Positions 62,520 through 64,000 of a stretch of 64,000 nucleotides of DNA are shown piece after piece. The notes under the pieces are model-generated. The model did not search any database. It was not told where the DNA came from and worked only from the letters and a program-made list of their open reading frames with translations. Position numbers and translations under genes: made by a program. Source of the DNA: Ecdyonurus torrentis (taxonomy: Eukaryota; Arthropoda; Insecta; Ephemeroptera; Heptageniidae); the NCBI GenBank assembly GCA_949318235.1, contig OX439132.1, positions 1,084,909 to 1,148,908 of the forward strand. Direction: 5' to 3'. Position 1 is the first letter of the stretch, and the number at the start of each line of letters is the position of its first letter.

Positions 62520-63860
62520 CTTATTAGTATTTGCTACTCTTAATTGAAATTTATCAAATTATGTTGCTTTCAAATCATAGAGCTTTTAATTGCATACAAA
62601 ATTTTAAATTTGCATATACAAGTAATGTTAATCATATAAGCATTAATTTGCTACCCTTAAAGCCATAGACCGCATAAAACAACATGTGTTTTTTAATGAA
62701 TAAACACGAAATGGGATCTTCAAAACTGATAACAATTTTTACCAGAATGTTAATGTAGCTCCACGAGAGAGCGTGAAAAAACTGTAAAGTATGCAATTTG
62801 CGTGAAAATTCATGTTTATGACGTCAGAAACATGCAAAAATTAGTATGAAAATGTTGTGTGGGTTGCATAAATCGAAATTTTCTGATCACTGCTACGGAG
62901 CTACTGTTGGGTTTTGAGACAAACTAAAGTTATTTTTGTAAATCCCATCAAGTGTTTTGTGATATAAATGCTTATGTTTTTCTCCGGTCTATTCCCTTAA
63001 TTCAAATTCATCAAATTATGTTGTTTTTAAATAACAGATCTTTCATTTGCATAGAAAATTTAAAATTGTGCAAATACAAGCAATTTTGTATATTATTATA
63101 GCTTTGCCTTCCCTTAATTATATTTCATCACAATCTGTTGTTTTGAAAACATTCAATTTTCCTTTGAAATTACAATTAAATTTAAAATTTTGTATGCGAG
63201 TAAATTTATCATTAGCATTTACTTCCCTTAATTGAATTCATCAAATTATGTTGCTTTAAAATCAAAGTTTACTTTTATTATTTGTATATGCATATAAAAT
63301 TTAATTTTTTTGCATAAACGAATAATGTTTATTATTATAATTTGCTACCCTTAATTGAATTTCATCAATCTATGTTGCTTTCAAGTTAAAAATTTTATTT
63401 TGCAGTTTTTTTCTTTTAATTTCTCATACAAGTCATGCTCATAGTAATCTACCCTTAATTAAATTTCACTAATTAATGCTGATTTTAAATCACAATTTTA
63501 TAATTTTAATTAGCTTTAAGATTGTATATTATAAAATTATCTTATTTTGCTTTCAATACTTATTCAGTACAATTATCTACCCTTAATTAAAGCACTTTAC
63601 TCTAAGTTACTTAAAAATAATAATAAATTCTCTTGATATTTGTCTTAAAAAATATGTACCATATTAAAATTTGGTCGCTAATCAACTTTATCTACCCCAA
63701 TATTAAAGGTCCTCAAGTTATGATGCTTCAATTTTAATTAAAATTTTGCTTGCAATCTGACTGCACGATTTATGCAGCTTCTGCTCACGACTCAACTTCA
63801 ATTTCATCAAACTATGTTGGTGTTTATAGTTTATTTAGTCTTGTTAATAATTTGCTTGCC
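62520..63860 (+). repeat. Diverged ~115-130-bp tandem repeats in the CP5 intron
   Basis: At least six units begin CTACCCTTAATTGAATTTCA, continue TCAAATTATGTTGCTTT and contain a GCATATAAAATTT-like middle. Units start near 62555, 62996, 63110, 63228, 63345 and 63455. Element W interrupts the array. Confidence 0.75.
62657..63000 (+). mobile_element. Element W, copy 2
   Basis: The body is 62661-62996 between TTAA sites, AGCCATAGACC to GGTCTATTCCC. It inserted at the TTAA of a CTACCCTTAATT repeat unit, so the empty site can be read from neighbouring units. Confidence 0.85.
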
Positions 63861-64000
63861 TTAGCTTTGCTTTATACAAATGAAACAATTTTACTTGCGA
63901 ATATGCTTAATCGAAAGTAAAATATTATCATTATTTTATTCATTTGTACTTTTTGTAATTAAAAAAATATGCTTTACTTTTGCTCCATTTCAAAATGCTA

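Overview
The window is eukaryotic nuclear DNA from an arthropod. It is very AT-rich and packed with simple repeats and short inverted-repeat transposons. Genes have GT-AG introns and AATAAA polyadenylation signals. A cluster of alanine/proline/tyrosine-rich secreted proteins with AAPA-type repeats has the composition and gene structure of exoskeleton proteins. The density of long dinucleotide, GATA and homopolymer tracts would fit a crustacean, but the sequence alone does not settle the lineage.

Layout. Positions 1-9774 are gene-free repeat-rich DNA. From 9822 to 34971 lie two divergently transcribed housekeeping genes that share a 196-bp intergenic promoter. On the minus strand is PPAN (Peter Pan/SSF1, a Brix-domain 60S ribosome-biogenesis factor), with nine coding exons and 504 residues. 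On the plus strand is a ZZZ3-like gene (SANT/Myb plus ZZ zinc finger, ATAC histone-acetyltransferase complex subunit), with eight coding exons and 405 residues. Most of their larger introns carry non-autonomous inverted-repeat elements, several nested inside one another. Positions 35000-45930 are intergenic, with a minisatellite, a LINE reverse-transcriptase remnant and a stack of three elements flanked by TTAA. From 45940 to the right edge is a cluster of five AAPA-repeat cuticle-type genes: four complete (CP1+, CP2+, CP3-, CP4+) and one first exon (CP5+) whose body lies beyond the window.

How the genes relate. PPAN and ZZZ3 are functionally distinct (ribosome assembly and chromatin acetylation) but are probably co-regulated through their common promoter. 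The CP genes share a five-codon first exon encoding the start of a signal peptide, a phase-0 intron, and one large second exon. CP2, CP3 and CP4 are recent duplicates, alike from promoter through intron to 3' end, and CP3 is inverted. CP2 to CP5 share a 17-bp purine-rich motif just upstream of the TATA box that is not obvious at CP1.

No CRISPR array, rRNA or convincing tRNA was seen. The most unusual content is the non-coding architecture: near-perfect fold-back elements in introns, tandem repeats built from or arranged as inverted repeats, and nested insertions with readable target-site duplications that give a relative order of events.
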